A stretch of 45,734 bases of DNA from Roseovarius sp. UBA6217 (lineage in GTDB: Bacteria; Pseudomonadota; Alphaproteobacteria; Rhodobacterales; Rhodobacteraceae), in the NCBI GenBank assembly GCA_002421985.1, contig DISF01000011.1:1-45734 (forward strand), given 5' to 3'. The notes under the pieces were generated by a model. The model did no database searches, was not told where the DNA came from, and saw only the letters and a program-made list of their open reading frames with translations. Numbering within the stretch: the stretch's first letter is position 1; each line of letters opens with the position of its first letter. Below are positions 43,734 through 45,734 of the stretch, piece after piece. Made by a program: the position numbers and the translations under genes.

Positions 43734-43755
43734 GGTGCCTACTTTAATAGGCACC
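43734..43755. promoter_or_regulatory. Inverted repeat upstream of hxlR
   Basis: GGTGCCTA-CTTTAA-TAGGCACC is a perfect 8-6-8 dyad just beyond the tandem repeats. It is a good candidate operator for HxlR autoregulation or for control of an unseen divergent transcript. Confidence 0.5.
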
Positions 43756-44201
43756 ATGGATCAACCATTCCGTAATTGTCACACGGCACCCGGAGATGTC
43801 CTGCAAACCCGTACGGACAGGTAGAGATCACCCGCATGCCAACCGTTTCATTCCGCACGGGGGCGGCGGGCATGATCCCTTCAACTGCGGTCATGGTCCA
43901 CGCGCCAGGGGAGAAAACGGAAATCGACACCGTTCTGGGGCTTTTGCGCTTGTCTTGTGAGTTTGCGTGCGGGAAACCCGGGCGGGTCGACAACGTCGTT
44001 CTCGAGCGGGATGACCCGAACAGCATCGGTTGCGGGCACAGGAAAGTTCCAAGGCAGGGCCGAAGGGCAAGACCTGTCCAATCGCCCGAGACGGGCCGAT
44101 TGACGCGTTTACAAGATCGCAAGCATGGTGTTTAGTTTCGAAATCTTCGACCGATCAACAACTTCGCGAAAATCCGTCTCACAACAGCAATCGGGCACGA
44201 C
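43756..44201. other. Gene-poor interval between hxlR and the HlyD-like gene
   Basis: About 446 bp with short open frames on both strands but none with a recognised domain, convincing start or typical codon use. It may be the remains of a lost gene divergent to hxlR, or a long control region for the export genes downstream. No strong promoter was identified. Confidence 0.4.
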
Positions 44202-45269
44202 ATGAAAAACACCAGATACCTTATCTTCGCAGCGATTGTCCTGGCCGCGGCGGTATTGGGTTTCCTGGCCTGGCAGGGCAGCGGCAATGGCGCGGTCCCC
44301 GAGGGGTTCGCGCGCGGCAACGGGCGCGTCGAAGCGGTCGAGATCGATGTGGCCTCGAAGCTTCCCGGACGGATCGAAACGATTCTGGTGCGGGAGGGCG
44401 AGCTCGTCGAGAAGGGGCAACCGCTGGCCGAGCTTGACACGCGTCAGTTGAAAGCCAACCGCCGTCAGGCCGAGGCGGAACTGCGCCGTGCCGAAATCGC
44501 GGTCGAGAACGCCCGGCTGATGATCCAGCAGCGTCAGGCCGAAGTGCGCGCGGCCGAGGCGGTTCTGGCGCAGCAGGAATCGGCCCTCGATGCCGCGCAG
44601 CGCCAGTTCGCCCGCTCAAAGGCGCTGGCGGGAAACAGTATCGCGTCGGAGCGGCAACTCGATATCGACCGCTCGAACGCGCTTGGCGCCGAGGCCGCGG
44701 TCGCCTCGGCCGAGGCGCGGCTTGCGGCGGCGCGGATCGGCGTGACCTCAGCCGAAGCGGCAGTGATCGGGGCCGAAGCGGCGGTGGCGGCGGCAACGGC
44801 GACGATCGAGGCGCTCGACGTGCAGATCGAGGACAGCACGCTGAAAGCGCCCCGGCCCGGACGGGTGCAATACATCGTTGCACAGGCGGGCGAAGTGTTG
44901 GGCGCGGGCGGGCGCGTGATCAACATGATCGATCTCAACGACGTGTATATGACGTTCTTCCTGCAAACCGCTGCGGCGGGACGTGCCGGACTGGGGACCG
45001 ACGCCCGCCTTATCCTCGACGCGGCACCGGACATCGTGATCCCCGCCAAGGTCTCCTTCGTGTCGGACGTTGCACAATTCACCCCGAAAACGGTCGAGAC
45101 CGAGATCGAACGCGAGAAGCTGATGTTCCGGGTCCGCGCCCGGATCGCGCCGGAGCTGCTGGAGAGGTATCTTGATTACATCAAGACCGGTCTGCCCGGC
45201 GTTGCCTGGGTTCGGCTTGATCCCGCGCTACCCTGGCCGGAGGTTGCTGACGGCAGGGTGTTGGAATGA
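44202..45269 (+). CDS. HlyD-family efflux adaptor (YhiI/YbhG-like)
   Basis: This 355-residue membrane-fusion protein has an N-terminal anchor (YLIFAAIVLAAAVLGFLAW). The first lipoyl half is ASKLPGRIETILVREGELVEKG. A long alanine-rich coiled-coil covers about residues 80-205 and the second lipoyl half is STLKAPRPGRVQYIVAQAGE. The length equals that of E. coli YhiI, whose gene precedes rbbA. Its stop overlaps the start of an RbbA-like ABC gene in an ATGA junction, so the two form an export operon. This adaptor is separate from the type I and RND adaptors in the window. Confidence 0.92.
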   Translation: MKNTRYLIFAAIVLAAAVLGFLAWQGSGNGAVPEGFARGNGRVEAVEIDVASKLPGRIETILVREGELVEKGQPLAELDTRQLKANRRQAEAELRRAEIAVENARLMIQQRQAEVRAAEAVLAQQESALDAAQRQFARSKALAGNSIASERQLDIDRSNALGAEAAVASAEARLAAARIGVTSAEAAVIGAEAAVAAATATIEALDVQIEDSTLKAPRPGRVQYIVAQAGEVLGAGGRVINMIDLNDVYMTFFLQTAAAGRAGLGTDARLILDAAPDIVIPAKVSFVSDVAQFTPKTVETEIEREKLMFRVRARIAPELLERYLDYIKTGLPGVAWVRLDPALPWPEVADGRVLE

Positions 45270-45734
45270 CGCATTCCCGGTCGGTGGTGCGGGCAGAGGG
45301 GCTCTCGCTTCTCTACGGCAAGGTCCGGGCGCTTGACGCGATCTCGGTCGACCTGCCGGCGGGCTGCATCGTCGGCCTGATCGGACCCGACGGGGTGGGC
45401 AAATCCAGCCTTCTGGCACTGATCGCCGGAGCGAGGAAGATGCAGGAAGGCCAACTCGATGTTCTGGAGGGCGACATGCGTCGCGCGGGCCACCGTGCCC
45501 GGATCTGCCCGCAGATCGCCTATATGCCGCAGGGGCTGGGGCGCAATCTGTATCCCACGCTGTCCGTGCGCGAGAATGTGGACTTCTTCGGGCGGCTGTT
45601 CGGCGAGGGCCGGGGCGAGCGCGACAGGCGGATTGCCGATCTGCTGGAGGCGACCGGTCTCGCGCCCTTTGCCGACCGCCCGGCAGCCAAGCTCTCGGGC
45701 GGCATGAAACAGAAGCTGGGCCTGTGCTGCGCGC
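45266..45734 (+). CDS. rbbA: RbbA-like ABC transporter ATPase, N-terminal part (cut by window edge)
   Basis: The first 156 residues are present. Walker A is GPDGVGKSSLL (about residues 40-50), the Q-loop is YMPQGLG, and the signature LSGGMKQKLGLC begins at the very end of the window. The D in the P-loop (GPDGVGKS) resembles RbbA/YhiH, a large protein with two nucleotide-binding domains and a membrane part. It is coupled to the upstream HlyD-like adaptor. Whether the second ATPase domain is fused in this protein cannot be seen. Confidence 0.88.
   Translation, partial: MTHSRSVVRAEGLSLLYGKVRALDAISVDLPAGCIVGLIGPDGVGKSSLLALIAGARKMQEGQLDVLEGDMRRAGHRARICPQIAYMPQGLGRNLYPTLSVRENVDFFGRLFGEGRGERDRRIADLLEATGLAPFADRPAAKLSGGMKQKLGLCCA

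Noticed and set aside
43739..44135. Overlapping open frames on both strands in the hxlR flank
   Set aside because: Neither has a recognised domain or convincing start; treated as non-coding or decayed sequence.
1..45734. tRNA, rRNA or riboswitch
   Set aside because: None was recognised by eye. A covariance-model search would be needed to exclude small RNAs.

Overview
The window is GC-rich DNA with alphaproteobacterial gene content: an rpsA start, TRAP transporters, RTX/type I secretion proteins, an IorAB-type molybdoenzyme and OhrR-like and HxlR regulators. Together these point to the Roseobacter/Rhodobacterales group. That placement is an inference from gene content and style, not from a marker search. 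No tRNA, rRNA, CRISPR array or insertion sequence was recognised.

Left part (1-9918), housekeeping and transport. The 5' end of rpsA (ribosomal protein S1) is followed by an EamA-type exporter translationally coupled to the tRNA methyltransferase MnmD. The partner MnmC-type FAD oxidase is divergent to mnmD; in E. coli both activities are one fused protein. Then comes a minus-strand operon, dctP-dctQ-dctM-marR-MFS-matB. It looks like a malonate-type dicarboxylate uptake and CoA-activation operon, with a 13-bp dyad in front of dctP as a likely operator.

Centre (10345-31970), a surface-protein island of about 21 kb. Three large proteins without classical signal peptides have unrelated N-terminal parts: four approximately 370-490-residue RTX-like repeats plus a VWD domain; a CAP/SCP domain; and a predicted beta-propeller with RTX repeats. 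All three end in the same module: a short beta-rich segment, two dockerin/EF-hand-like DALxxLRxAVGL units, and a beta tail. Next is a 1642-residue adhesin with about ten Ig-like repeats. It is followed by a tightly coupled sapC, TolC-like, type I ABC exporter and HlyD adaptor block that could export all four proteins. A strong hairpin separates the adhesin from the export block. The shared C-terminal module is the best candidate here for something undescribed.

Right part (32114-45734), redox and efflux. An OhrR-like regulator, a GST and a two-subunit isoquinoline 1-oxidoreductase-type molybdoenzyme form a minus-strand operon. Divergent to it are a ChrR-type cupin and an amine oxidase. Convergent to these lies a tetR-adaptor-RND permease operon preceded by a 38-bp near-perfect palindrome. 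An HxlR regulator with its own inverted and tandem repeats follows. The window ends in a YhiI/RbbA-like HlyD-ABC pair cut by the right edge. Many intergenic regions carry clear dyads, so local regulation by MarR/TetR/HxlR-type proteins is a recurrent theme.
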